A DNA stretch of 64,000 bases from assembly GCA_963784065.1 (NCBI GenBank), contig CAWAQA010000003.1:1240001-1304000 (forward strand), in the 5' to 3' direction. This document shows, piece by piece, positions 11,281-20,966 of this stretch. Made by a program: the position numbers and the translations under genes. This DNA is from CAWAQA01 sp963784065. Its GTDB lineage: Bacteria; Acidobacteriota; Vicinamibacteria; Vicinamibacterales; UBA2999. Below the pieces are notes generated by a model, which searched no databases, was not told the origin of the DNA, and saw nothing but the letters and a program-made list of their open reading frames with translations. Position 1 is the first letter of the stretch. Each line of letters begins with the position of its first letter.

Positions 11281-12732
11281 GGACAGCGGGGCTTTCAGCC
11301 CCGGCGTGCGCCGCCTTGTCCGCCATCATCCAGGCCTCGAGATCGCGCGAGCGCCCGTGCGGATGTCGCCGTCTTCCTGTCGGCCTTGCCCAGCCGGCGC
11401 CCGCCCACGACGTCAGGCGGCGGCGCCATGATCCCGAACGTGATGTTGGTCGGCTGATAGTTGCGCGGGTCGGCGTGCGAGACGTAGTAGGCCAGCGCGC
11501 CGATCGCCGTCGTACGCGGCAGCACGCGCGGTTCCTCGCCGCGGACGAGCGCCGCCGCGTTGCGGCCGGCGACAAGCCCGGACGCCGCCGACTCCACGTA
11601 GCCTTCCACGCCCGAGATCTGGCCTGCGAAGAACAGGTCGCCCCGCGACCTGGTCTGCCACGTCTCGCGCAGCACGCCCGGCCCGTTGATGTACGTATTG
11701 CGGTGGACCATGCCGAAGCGGACGAACTCTGCGTGTTCGAGGCCAGGAATCATCCGCAGCACGCGCGCCTGCTCACCCCACTTGATCTGCGTCTGAAAGC
11801 CCACGAGGCTGAAATGATCTCCGGCGATGTTGTCCTGCCGCAGTTGAACCGCGGCGTACGGTGTGCCGCCCGGTGCGAGGGTCCACGAGTCCGACAGGCT
11901 TCATCGGACCGAAGCGGAGCGTGTCCTCGCCGCGATGTGCCATCACTTCGATCGGGAGGCAGCCTTCGAAGAACTTCTCCTTGTCGAAGTCGTGGACCGT
12001 CGCCGACTCCGCGGTGACAAGCGCCTGGTAGAACCGCTGGTACTCGTCCTTCGTGAGCGGGCAGTTCAGGTAATCGCCTTCCCCGTCATCGACACCGCAG
12101 GCGGGGGTGAGACGCCGAGTGTTGCGGCGTCTCACTGGGTTGCGCCGCCCCGTCACCGGAGTCCGACCCCTCTGAGACTCCGTCCCCACCGCGACGCCCG
12201 GAACACCTTCGACATGTCGATCGACTCGGCAAGGACGATCGGGCTGATCGCGTCATAGAAGTACAGGTGATCACCACCCACCAGCGCAGCGATGTCCGCC
12301 GACAGCGTGTCTGACGTCAGCGGACCGGTCGCGATGATGAGCGGGAACATCGCGGGCTCCGCCGGCACCCGCGGGATCTCCTCGCGGATGACCGTGATGA
12401 GCGGGTGCGCCGTGAATCGCGTCGGTCATCGCCTGCGAGAAGCGCTCGCGATCGACGGCGAGCGCGGCGCCGGCGGGCACGCGGTTCGCGTCCGCCGCGC
12501 GCATCACGAGCGACCCGAGCCGCCGCATCTCCTCCTTGAGCAGGCCGACGGCGTTATCGAGCTTGTCGCCGCGAAACGAATTGGAGCACACGAGCTCCGC
12601 GAGCCGATCGGTCTTGTGAACCGCCGTCGGACGGACCGGCCGCATTTCGTGGATGACGGCGCGCACGCCACTCGACGCCGCCTGCCAGGCGGCTTCCGAT
12701 CCGGCGAGACCGCCGCCGATGATGTGGATCAT
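11270..12732 (-). CDS. trmFO: TrmFO, folate-dependent tRNA (uracil-54-C5) methyltransferase
   Basis: The start gives MIHIIGGGLAGSEAAWQAA, the FAD-binding GxGLAGSEAA motif of TrmFO. The rest is spread over several frames: SNSFRGDKLDNAVGLLKEEM, LIIATGPLTSDTLSADI, FFEGCLPIEVMAHRGEDTL, RFGPMKPVGLVDPRTG, and LFFAGQISGVEGYVESAASG. TrmFO makes ribothymidine-54 in tRNA using methylene-tetrahydrofolate. At least four indels are needed (near 12415, 12185, 11880, 11345). About 98 bases at 12088-12185 have no counterpart in the family and separate SKVFRASRW from DDGEGDYLNCPL, normally contiguous. Spliced without that insert, the protein is about the usual length. Confidence 0.88.
12088..12185. repeat. 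Palindromic insertion inside trmFO
   Basis: The 98-base segment contains a perfect 11-bp stem (GTGAGACGCCG ... CGGCGTCTCAC, 12107-12135, 7-base loop) and a second stem GGAGTC/GACTCC (12158-12181). In the frame of the downstream part it is open throughout and would add about 33 residues. One missing base would make it 99 bases, hence in-frame. Confidence 0.65.
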
Positions 12733-12734
12733 GT

Positions 12735-12815
12735 AGGCCTCAGGGCCCGGGGCCCAGGGCCCAGTGGCCTCGGGCGCTGAGACAGCCCTGAGCCCTGAGC
12801 CCTGATGACTGGGGC
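12735..12815. repeat. GGGCCCA/GCCCTGA heptad-type repeat
   Basis: The spacer between topA and trmFO reads CAGGGCCCGGGGCCCAGGGC, then AGCCCTGAGCCCTGAGCCCT. These are tandem degenerate heptads of the same style as the ABC-F linker. Confidence 0.6.
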
Positions 12816-12825
12816 CTGCTGTGAT

Positions 12826-15557
12826 CTACGCGCCTGCCGCTTTTCTCTTCGTGCCGCGCGAAGCGGCCGCCGGCTTGGCCTTCGACTTGACCGGGCCGCG
12901 GCCGCGTGCCGGCGCCTTGCGGGGCATGGGCACCGAATCGCGGCGGGCCGCGAGCAGCTCCTGCGCCTGCTCCCACGTGAGCGCCTCGGGATTCATCCCC
13001 TTCGGTGATCGACGCGTTCGTGGTGCCGTCGGTGACGTACGGTCCGTACCGGCCGGCGAGCACCTTCAGCGTCGCCCCGTCGTGCGTCAGCTCGCGCAGC
13101 GTCTTCTTCGCCGCGCCCTGCCGCCGCCGCGACTGCTTCGGCGCGCGAATGAGCTCCAGCGCCGCGTCGAACGAGATGTTGAACACATCCTCCTCCGACT
13201 CCAGCGACCGGAACTCGTCACCGTGTTTGACGTACGGACCGAAGCGGCCGAAGTTGGTCACGATCGGCTCGTTGTCGTCCGGGTGCAGGCCGACGACGCG
13301 CGGGAGCGACAGGAGCTTGAGCGCCTCTTCCAGCGTGACCGTCGCGTCCGTCATGCCCGCCTGCAGCGACGCGCGCTTCGGCTTCTCGGCCTTCTTGCCT
13401 TCCGGTGTCTCGCCCAGCTGCACGTAGGCGCCGTAGCGGCCGTTCATCACGTACACGTTCTGAGCCCGCTCGCCGGGTCCACGCCGAGGGTGCGCGGGCC
13501 TTCCGCCTTCGCGCGCACCAGCTCGAGCGCCTTCTCGACCGTGAGATCGGCCGGAGCGAACGTCTTCAGGCAGCGACGCCGTGCGGCCGGGGCCGCCTTC
13601 GCCCATCTGCACGAACGGCCCGAAGCGGCCGATGCGGATGCGCACGCCTTCCCCGGTGACCGGGTCGGTACCGAGGTCGAGCACCGGGTACTCCGCCTTG
13701 TTCGTGCCCTGCTCGACGGCGGGAAGCAGGCCGCGGTGCTTCTTGTCGCCGAAATAGAACTCTCGCAGGAACGCGATCGACTCGCGTTCGCCGCGCGAGA
13801 TCTCGTCGAGGTCCTCTTCCATCTCCGCGGTGAAGTCGGTCTCGACGAAGTCGCCGAAGTGCTCGCGCAGCAGCTTGGTGACCGCAAACGCCGTGAAGCT
13901 CGGGACGAGCGCCTTACCCTGGCGGAAGACGTAGCCGCGGCGGACGATCGTCGCGATCGTCGGCGCAAACGTCGACGGCCGGCCGATGCCGAGCCGCTCC
14001 AGCTCCTTGATGAGCGACGCTTCCGTGAAGCGGGCGGGCGGCGTCGTCTCGTGCCGCTTGGCGTCGGTGCCGAGCAGCGTGATCGCGGTGCTGCCATCCT
14101 GGTGGATGCGATCGCCGACCTTCGCCTGCGGCAGGATCGCTTCCTGCTCCTCGAGCTCCGCCGCGGGATCGTCGCTGCCTTCGACATAGGCGCGGCGGAA
14201 ACCGGCGAACTCGATCGCCTTGCCGCTCGCGGTCATCGCGGCGATCTCGCCGTCCGGCCCTTGCGCCGAGATCTCCAGCGTCGTGCGCAGCACGCGCGCG
14301 TCCACCATCTGCGACGCCATCGTGCGCTTCCAGACCAGCTCGTAGATCTTGAGCTCGTCGGCATCGATCACGCCTTCGAGCTGGCTGGGCGCGAGCCGGA
14401 AGTCGGTGGGGCGGATCGCTTCGTGCGCTTCCTGCGCGTTCTTCACCCGTGTCTGGTAGCGGCGCGGGCCGTCGTAGTACTCGGCGCCGAACATCTCGCC
14501 GATCACGCGCGCCGACTCCTGGAGCGCCTTGTCGGACAACGTGGTGGAGTCGGTGCGGTGATAGGTGATCAGACCTTCCATCTCGACCCTGCCCGGTGTC
14601 CAGGCCCTGGAACAGCCGCTGCGCCACCTGCATCGTCCGCTCGGTCGAGAATCCGAGCTTGCGGCTGGCTTCCTGCGTCAGCGTCGACGTCGTGAAGGGC
14701 GGCGCGGGCCGCTCCACGCCGGGCCGCTGCTCGACCGACGTGACGCTCCACGGCACGTTCGCGCGAATCGCCTCGACGAGGCGCGTCGTCGTGGCGCTCG
14801 TCGAGCAGGCGCACGTTCGGGTTCTTGAGCGCGCCGGTCGTCCGGGTCGAAGTCCTTGCCCGCTCGCCACGCGCTTGTCCGCCAGCCGGACCAGCGTGGC
14901 GACGAACTCGCGCCCCTCGCCCTTGAGCCTCGCGTCGAGGTCCCAGTACTCCGCCGAGCGGAACGCGCGGCGCTCTTCTTCGCGCTCGACGATCAGGCGG
15001 ACGGCGACGCTCTGCACGCGGCCCGCGCTCAGGCCGGTCTGCACCTTCTTCCAGAGCAGCGGCGACAGCGTGTAGCCGTACAGCCGATCCAGGATGCGGC
15101 GGCTTTCCTGCGCGCGGACGAGGTTCTCGTTCACCTCGCCGGGATGGTTCAGCGCCTCGTTGACGGCGTCTTCCGTGATCTCGTGGAACACGATGCGGCG
15201 AACCGGGACCTTCGGCTTGAGCACCTCCTCGAGGTGCCAGCTGATCGATTCGCCCTCGCGGTCAGGGTCGGTCGCGAGCAGGATCTCGGACGCCTCCTTG
15301 ACGGCGGTCTTCAGGTGGGCGACCTGCTTCCTCTTGCCGCCGGGAACGACGTAGTACGGCGTGAAGTCGCTGTCGACGTCGACGCCGAGGCGCCCCCACT
15401 CCTTCTCCTTGATCTCCTTCGGCACGTCGGCGGCCGACTCGGGCAGATCGCGGATGTGGCCGAAGCTCGCCTCGACCCGGTACTTGTTGCCGAGGAAGCG
15501 GCCCAGCGTTTTCGCCTTCGCCGGCGATTCGACGATCACGAGTGGTTTCGGAGCCAT
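12826..15557 (-). CDS. topA: DNA topoisomerase I (frame-broken)
   Basis: The start MAPKPLVIVESPAKAKTLGR is the TOPRIM entry motif. LATDPDREGESISWHL gives the metal-binding DxD region, and LSAGRVQSVAVRLI follows. The catalytic Tyr lies in EGLITYHRTDS. The C-terminus consists of TopA C-terminal repeats (FGRFGPYVKHGDEFRSL, LAGRYGPYVTDGTTNAS) and a basic Lys/Ala tail rather than zinc ribbons. Indels near 14850, 14580, 13570, 13480 and 13010 break the frame; after correction of the last, the stop is TAG at 12826 and length is about 905 residues. The ATG is two bases after the dprA stop. It relaxes negative supercoils. Confidence 0.92.
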
Positions 15558-15559
15558 CG

Positions 15560-16613
15560 TTATCCTGACAACACTAGCACGTTCACATCGGCGCGGATGA
15601 AACGCCCGCCTCCGATTCGCCGGATGCGGCCCTGCAATTCGAGGTCGAGCAGCCGCGGCAGCAACCGCGCCGTGTCGAGGCCCGACAGGCCGGCCAGCGC
15701 GTCGAGGTCGTAGGCCATGCCTGCCTCCATGCGCCGCAGGACACGGATCGGTGGAAGCTGTTGACTTGCGACCACTTGCGTCCGCAGCGTGCGGGCACCG
15801 CGCAGGGCCGGCGCCAGTGCCAGTTCCTGCACGATATCGTCGGCACATTCGACGATCGTGGCGCCGTCCCGGATCAGCGCATGACCGCCGCGGTTCCGGC
15901 CGCTCAGCACGTTGCCGGGCACCGCCATGACCTCGCGGCCCTGTTCGAGCGCGCACGCCGCCGTGATGAGCGACCCGGACTTGCTCGGACGCCTCGATGA
16001 CCACGACCGCGCGCGACAGGCCGCTGATCAGCCGGTTGCGCAGCGGAAAGTGAAACGGCAGGGGCGGCGTGTCGGGCGCGTACTCGCTGAGGACGAGACC
16101 GGCTGCGTGCGATATCGGCGGCGAGACCGCTTGTGCTCCGCCGGATACACACGTTCGAGGCCCGAGCCGAGCACGGCGATCGTGCGGCCGGCCTGCAACG
16201 CGCCGCGATGCGCCGCTGAATCGACGCCGCGCGCGAGGCCGCTGACGACGATGATGCCGCGGGCGGCGAGGTCGGCCGCCATGCGAGCGGCCGTTTCGAG
16301 CGCCACCGCCGACGCGGCGCGCGACCCGACAATCGCCACGGCCGGTGCGTCGAACGCCTCGACGATGCCGCGGTACCAGAGGACCGGCGGCGCGTCCTGA
16401 ATCGCGAGCAGCGGCGCGGGGAATCGCGGATCGTTCCAGGCGAGCGCGTGGATGCCCAGCGGCAGTCACGCGCGCGCGAAGGTCCCGGGCGCGTTCGAGC
16501 AGCGGCGCAGCGTCTTCGAGCAGCGCGGGATCGCCGGCGCGAAGGCGGGCGGTCAACCCGGGGCGGTGAAGATGAGGGACAAGCGAAAGGGCGACGGCGT
16601 GGTCGAGGGTCAT
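15560..16613 (-). CDS. dprA: DNA-processing protein DprA (frame-broken)
   Basis: Starts MTLDHAVALSLVPHL. After a shift near 16465 it continues HALAWNDPRFPAPLLAIQD, IVGSRAASAVALETAARM and GLARGVDSAAHRGALQAG, the Rossmann-like DprA core. Further shifts near 16120 and 15985 lead to EYAPDTPPLPFHFPLRNRLI and EVMAVPGNVLSGRNRGGHAL. A C-terminal winged-helix-like region follows (LDALAGLSGLDTARLLPRLL), ending VLVLSG. DprA loads RecA on incoming single-stranded DNA in transformation. It heads the dprA-topA-trmFO-xerC series. Confidence 0.88.
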
Positions 16614-16771
16614 GGCACACCCCGGGCGTTCACGGGTGCACCCGACCTCGTGTCCTGATTATAGGCAGCAGAAAAGCCACCTTTCAACGCGAGGAGGACG
16701 TCTTACGAAACTGGCGGAGGACATGGTGTTGCGAAACACGCCTGTTTAGCCCTGATCCGCGCGGCGAGGCG

Positions 16772-16787
16772 TGGCACATGGCTTGCT
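16772..16787 (+). promoter_or_regulatory. Sigma-54 (-24/-12) promoter
   Basis: The sequence TGGCACATGGCTTGCT matches the TGGCAC-N5-TTGCW consensus at every specified position, with the GG and GC doublets twelve bases apart. It faces the TPR gene at 16897 and implies a leader of about 100 bases. That leader holds two direct CGGCCGTTA repeats (16864 and 16882). The window also encodes two sigma-54 activators, at 7767 and 45662. Confidence 0.75.
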
Positions 16788-16896
16788 CAGCCGGAGTAAG
16801 CTATTGAGCTGTAAAGCGCTTGCGCCTCGCGCGATCGTGTAGCTATAGTTGGGCCAATACCATCGGCCGTTAGCTATACACCGGCCGTTAAGCGTC

Positions 16897-17250
16897 ATGC
16901 ACATTCGCATCCTGCTCCTTGCCTTGCTGTTTGCGGCCGCCGCGGCGCCCGTTGCCGCCGACGCGCGCGACGATGCGAAGAAGCAGGTCGAATTCGGGAT
17001 CGACGTCGCGCAGCGCGGCCTGTGGCGCGAGGCGATCTACCGCTGGGAACGCGCCGCGCAGATCGATCCGACCTACGCTGCCGCGCACAACAACCTCGCG
17101 ATCGCGTACGAGCACGAAGGCGAGCTCGACAAGGCGCGCGGCGCCTACGAGAAGGCGCTCGAGCTCGAGCCGGACAACACGTTCATCAAACAGAACTACG
17201 AGCTGTTCAAGGAAATCAATGACCGCACGACGCGCAAGGATATTCAGTAG
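16897..17250 (+). CDS. Exported tetratricopeptide-repeat protein
   Basis: 117 residues. A signal peptide (MHIRILLLALLFAAAAAPVAA) is followed by about two TPR units (GLWREAIYRWERAAQIDPTY and HNNLAIAYEHEGELDKARGA, EKALELEPDN). It is probably a periplasmic adaptor. The ATG was chosen because it begins the signal peptide. The following lipoprotein gene overlaps its end by 32 bases, so both should be one transcript from the sigma-54 promoter about 110 bases upstream. Confidence 0.8.
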   Translation: MHIRILLLALLFAAAAAPVAADARDDAKKQVEFGIDVAQRGLWREAIYRWERAAQIDPTYAAAHNNLAIAYEHEGELDKARGAYEKALELEPDNTFIKQNYELFKEINDRTTRKDIQ

Positions 17251-17991
17251 CCTCGTTGCGGTGGTGCTCACCGCGGCGTGCACCAGCTACTACGAGATCC
17301 CCATCGAGACGCCGATCCGGCCGAAGCTGGACGTCTCCGCATTCCAGCGCGTGCTCGTTGCCGGGTTCATCTCGGGCGGGACCGAGGACGTGGACGCGAA
17401 CCTGGAAACGACGCGGTTGCTGCGCAGCCAGCTGCGCACGAAGTCGGATCTGCGCGTGATCGATACGGACGTCCTGCCGCTGATGGACGTCGCCACCGAA
17501 TCGCGCGGCGCCGGCGAAACCGACGCTCCCGCGACCAACGGGTCCGACGACCCGGCCGCCATACGTGAAGACAAGGACCTCGAGCCGTACGAGCACATCT
17601 TCGCGGACGTCGAGTACTGGAAGCGCATCGGCGAGGAATACCAGAGCCGCTGATCGTGACCGGCACGGTGATGTTCACGCCGCACTCGCGCTCCGGCATC
17701 GTCCAGCGCGAGCAGGAAGTGTTCGATTCGTTCGGCCGGCGGCGCGTGGTGCCGGTGCGCACGTACATGGAACGGAAGGGCTTCATCCTGCGGCCGCGCT
17801 TCATCTTCATCGACGGCCGGACCGGGACGACGCTCCATTCCGAGAATTTCCGCGAGGAGATTCTCTACAACGCCAACCAGAGCACGCCGGCGTTGTCGTC
17901 GTATTTCGAGCTGATGGACCGGTTGATCCCGAGCTTCCTGAGCACGCTCAGCAGCCAGAAGATCAAGGGGACGCGGGTACTTCTGCAGTAG
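17219..17991 (+). CDS. Lipoprotein of unknown function (frame-broken)
   Basis: The start gives MTARRARIFSSLVAVVLTAAC, a lipobox signal peptide. The protein then reads IPIETPIRPKLDVSAFQRVL and VDANLETTRLLRSQLRTKSD. One missing base near 17650 separates this from IVTGTVMFTPHSRSGIVQRE, FILRPRFIFIDGRTGTTL and the end STLSSQKIKGTRVLLQ, giving about 257 residues in total. The style (an outer-membrane lipoprotein with a regulated-assembly look) recalls CsgG-like or penicillin-binding-activator lipoproteins, but I cannot assign it. It forms an operon with the TPR gene. Confidence 0.68.
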
Positions 17992-18018
17992 GCGGACCTC
18001 GGGTCCGCCTTGTCCAGT
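17991..18018. repeat. Inverted repeat GGCGGACCTCGGGTCCGCC
   Basis: It begins on the stop codon of the lipoprotein gene. The left arm GGCGGACC and right arm GGTCCGCC flank TCG. It belongs to the same family as 9260 and 22466 and may act as a terminator-like hairpin before the ribosomal operon, though no T run follows. Confidence 0.6.
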
Positions 18019-18101
18019 CCGGCTAATTCCTCTGGTAAACTGACTCCTTTGTGCGGGCCGCTCTGGCCCGCCCACGCTCCTTCTCAAGGCAAGGACACGC
18101 T

Positions 18102-18416
18102 GTGTACGCGATTATTCAGGCCCGCGGGCGACAGGTGAAGGTGTCGCCCGGCGCCATTGTCGAGATCGACGGCACCCCGGGCGAGGTCGGCTCCGAGCTC
18201 CTGTTCGAGCAGGTGCTGCTCGTCGAAAGGGACGCCGGCGACATCGTTGCCGGGGCGCCCTTCGTGGCCAACGCCAGGGTCCTCGGCGTGGTCGATGGCG
18301 AGGCGCGCGGGCCGAAGCTGCGCGTGTTCAAGAAGAAGCGGCGCAAGGGATTCCGCAAGACGCGCGGCCACCGCAGCATCTTCACCCGCGTTCGCATTAC
18401 CGATATTCAGGTGTAG
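18102..18416 (+). CDS. rplU: 50S ribosomal protein L21
   Basis: 104 residues from a GTG start, giving MYAIIQARGRQVKVSPG and the family's KKRRKGFRKTRGHRSIFTRV end. Length matches L21. It binds 23S rRNA in the large subunit. It is the first gene of the classic rplU-rpmA-obgE series and is intact. Confidence 0.96.
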   Translation: MYAIIQARGRQVKVSPGAIVEIDGTPGEVGSELLFEQVLLVERDAGDIVAGAPFVANARVLGVVDGEARGPKLRVFKKKRRKGFRKTRGHRSIFTRVRITDIQV

Positions 18417-18424
18417 GCACGACC

Positions 18425-18682
18425 ATGGCTCATAAAAAAGGACAGGGCAGCTCACGCAACGGCCGCGACAGCAACTCACAGCGCCTCGGCGTCAAGCGCC
18501 ACGACGGCATGGTCGTCACCGGCGGATCGATCCTCGTGCGGCAGAAGGGCCGCCGCTTCGAGCCCGGCCTGAACGTCGGTCTCGGCAAGGACCACACGCT
18601 GTTCGCGAAGATTGACGGCAAGGTCCGCTTCGAGGACCACGGTCAGCACGGCCGCCGGATCTCGATCATTCCTGTTGAGTAG
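18425..18682 (+). CDS. rpmA: 50S ribosomal protein L27
   Basis: 85 residues starting MAHKKGQGSSRNGRDSNSQR, the conserved flexible N-terminus that reaches the peptidyl-transferase centre, and RRFEPGLNVGLGKDHTLFAK later. It begins eight bases after the rplU stop and is intact. Confidence 0.97.
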   Translation: MAHKKGQGSSRNGRDSNSQRLGVKRHDGMVVTGGSILVRQKGRRFEPGLNVGLGKDHTLFAKIDGKVRFEDHGQHGRRISIIPVE

Positions 18683-18786
18683 CCGGGTCCAGGGCTGTCA
18701 GGCATCGGGCTCCCTGGAGCAGGAAGCCTGATTCCGTCCCTCGCCCGCCGTCCGAAGCCCGTCGCCCACGCCGTATACTGAAGGGG

Positions 18787-19879
18787 ATGTTCGTCGATGA
18801 GGTGGACATCCATGTCACCGCCGGCGACGGCGGGCGCGGGTGCCTCAGTTTCCGTCGCGAGAAGTACGTCCCCCGCGGCGGTCCCGATGGCGGTGACGGC
18901 GGCCACGGCGGCTCCGTTTACATCGTTGCGACTCCCACGAAAAACACGCTCGTAGACTTCCGCTTCCACCCGGAGTTCAAGGCCGGCCGCGGTCAGCACG
19001 GGCAGGGCTCCAATCGCACGGGCCAGACGGCCGAGGACCTCGAGATTCCCGTGCCGATCGGCACGCTGGTCTTCGAGAAGGATCCCGCGACCGGCGAGAC
19101 GCGCCTGCTGGCCGACCTCGCCGAGGAAGGCCAGCGCCTCCTCATCGCCCAGGGCGGGCGCGGAGGGCGCGGCAACGCGCGATTCGTCTCCTCCACCAAT
19201 CGCGCGCCGCGGCGTACGGAGCCGGGCCACCCGGGGGAAGAGCGCCGGCTGCAGCTGCAGCTGAAGCTGCTGGCGGACGTCGGCTTCATCGGCTTCCCGA
19301 ACGCCGGCAAGTCAACGCTGATCTCGCGCGTCTCGGCGGCGCGGCCGAAGATCGCGGACTACCCGTTCACCACGCTGCAGCCGAACCTCGGCGTCGTCAC
19401 GCTCGGCGGCGATCGCAGCTTCGTCGTCGCGGACGTGCCGGGACTCATCGAGGGCGCCCATGAAGGCCACGGGCTGGGCGCACCAGTTCCTGCGTCACAT
19501 CGAACGGACGAAGGTGCTCATCCATCTCGTGGACGTCTCCGGCGCGTCGGGCCGCGATCCGGTCGAGGACTTCGACACGATCAACAACGAGCTGCGGCTG
19601 TTCGATCCGCGCGTCGCGGCCAAGCCGCAAATCGTCGCCGCGAACAAGATCGACGCCCTCGACGATCCGGATCGCCTGAAGCGCCTCGAGCGTCACGCGA
19701 CGAGCCGCGGCGTGCCGCTCCACAGGATCTCGGGAGCGACCGGCGAGGGCGTCGACGCGCTGATGGAGGCGGCGTGGCGTGAGATTGCCGCCGTCCGCGC
19801 CGCGCCGCCGCCGCCGGAGCGCCAGGAAGACGAGGTGGCCGACTTGCTTTCCCCCGCGAGGCTCCGTCGCGACGCATGA
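18787..19879 (+). CDS. obgE: GTPase ObgE/CgtA (frame-broken)
   Basis: The start is MFVDEVDIHVTAGDGGRGCL, and the glycine-rich Obg domain follows. The G domain has G1 FPNAGKSTLI, the switch I region DYPFTTLQPNLGVV, G3 DVPGLIEGAHEGHGLG and G4 ANKIDAL. An extra base near 19480 splits GHGLG from HQFLRHIERTKVLIH. The corrected protein is about 364 residues. It acts in 50S assembly and stringent control. The stop overlaps the nadD start in an ATGA. Confidence 0.94.
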
Positions 19880-20565
19880 CGGCCGCGCGGCGTCTGGGCG
19901 TGCTTGGCGGTACGTTCGATCCCATCCACTTCGGCCATCTCGATGCGGCAGAAGCCGCGCGCGCGTCGCTCGAGCTCGACGAGGTGCTGTTCATCCCCGC
20001 GCATGACCCGCCGCACAAGCCGGCCGACCCGCGTGCCAGCGCGTTCCATCGCTTTGCGCTCGTCGCGCTGGCGATCCAGGACTGGCCCGGCTACCGCGCG
20101 TCCGACATGGAGCTGGCCCGCGAGGGGGCGTCGTATACGGTTGACACGCTGCGCGCCCTGCACGCCTGCCGCTGGAGCGCGCCGCAGCTGTTCTTCATCC
20201 TGGGCGCCGACGCGTTTGCCGACATCGCGGCATGGCGTGAGTTCCCGGCGGTGCTCGACCTGGCGCACTTCGCCGTCATCGCCCGCCCGGGCGCCACGCC
20301 CGACGGGGCGCTCGCACGCACGCCCGATCTGCGGGCGCGCGCGCGCCTGCCCGCCAGCCGTGCATGGAACCACGAGGAGGGGACGGCGATCTATCTCGTC
20401 GAGGCGCGGACGCGTGACGTGTCGTCCACGACGATCCGTGAGCGCCTCGCGGAGCGGAAGGCGATCGACGATCTCGTGCCCGCGGCGGTCGCGCGGCACA
20501 TCGTGTCGCATCATTTGTACGGAGCGGTAGACGACTTGCATGGCAAAGACCAAGACAGCGACTAG
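19876..20565 (+). CDS. nadD: Nicotinate-nucleotide adenylyltransferase
   Basis: 229 residues, intact. The N-terminal nucleotidyl-transferase motif is LGVLGGTFDPIHFGHL, with FIPAHDPPHKP and LFFILGADAFADIAAW further on. The C-terminal ISSTxIR equivalent is VSSTTIRERLAE. It adenylates nicotinate mononucleotide in NAD synthesis. It sits between obgE and rsfS as in many bacteria; its 3' end overlaps the rsfS start by about 26 bases. Confidence 0.95.
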   Translation: MTAARRLGVLGGTFDPIHFGHLDAAEAARASLELDEVLFIPAHDPPHKPADPRASAFHRFALVALAIQDWPGYRASDMELAREGASYTVDTLRALHACRWSAPQLFFILGADAFADIAAWREFPAVLDLAHFAVIARPGATPDGALARTPDLRARARLPASRAWNHEEGTAIYLVEARTRDVSSTTIRERLAERKAIDDLVPAAVARHIVSHHLYGAVDDLHGKDQDSD

Positions 20566-20966
20566 GGCTGGGGCGAGTGAGGCGGGCGGGTCCGTCAAGG
20601 TTGCCCGCAAGCCGAGGATGCCAAAAGCAGTCTCGGCCGCAGTCGAAGCGGCGCTGGACAAGAAGGCGCACGACGTCGTCGTGCTCGACCTGCGGAAGGC
20701 GGGCGGCTTCACCGACTACTTCGTGATTGCCACCGGGTACGAACCAGCGGCAGATCAACGCGATCGCGGATTCGGTCGAGGAAACGCTGAGGAAAGACCT
20801 CGGCGAACGGCCGGCGCTGGCTGAAGGCGCGGAGAAGTCGGAGTGGATCCTGCTCGACTACTTCAATTTCGTCGTGCACGTGTTCAGCAGGGAGTGCCGC
20901 GCGTTCTACGATCTCGAGCGCCTCTGGGGCAGCGCCGAGCGGCACGAATTCTCGGACGAGGCGTAG
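20540..20966 (+). CDS. rsfS: Ribosome silencing factor RsfS (frame-broken)
   Basis: Starts MAKTKTATRAG with a longer than usual Lys/Ala N-terminus, then AVEAALDKKAHDVVVLDLRK and FTDYFVIATG. An extra base near 20739 separates this from TNQRQINAIADSVEETLRKD, EWILLDYFNFVVHVF and FYDLERLWGSA, the conserved family end. The corrected length is about 141 residues. It binds L14 and blocks subunit joining in starvation. Confidence 0.92.

Noticed and set aside
12821..14695. Long plus-strand frame across topA
   Set aside because: Antisense shadow; the minus strand carries TopA catalytic and C-terminal motifs.
13914..16613. DprA-TopA fusion protein (one 899-codon frame)
   Set aside because: The continuous frame arises from indels; corrected dprA ends in TAA two bases before the topA ATG.
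17219..17991. Programmed frameshift in the lipoprotein gene
   Set aside because: No slippery sequence or downstream structure; the same one-base breaks affect about thirty genes.
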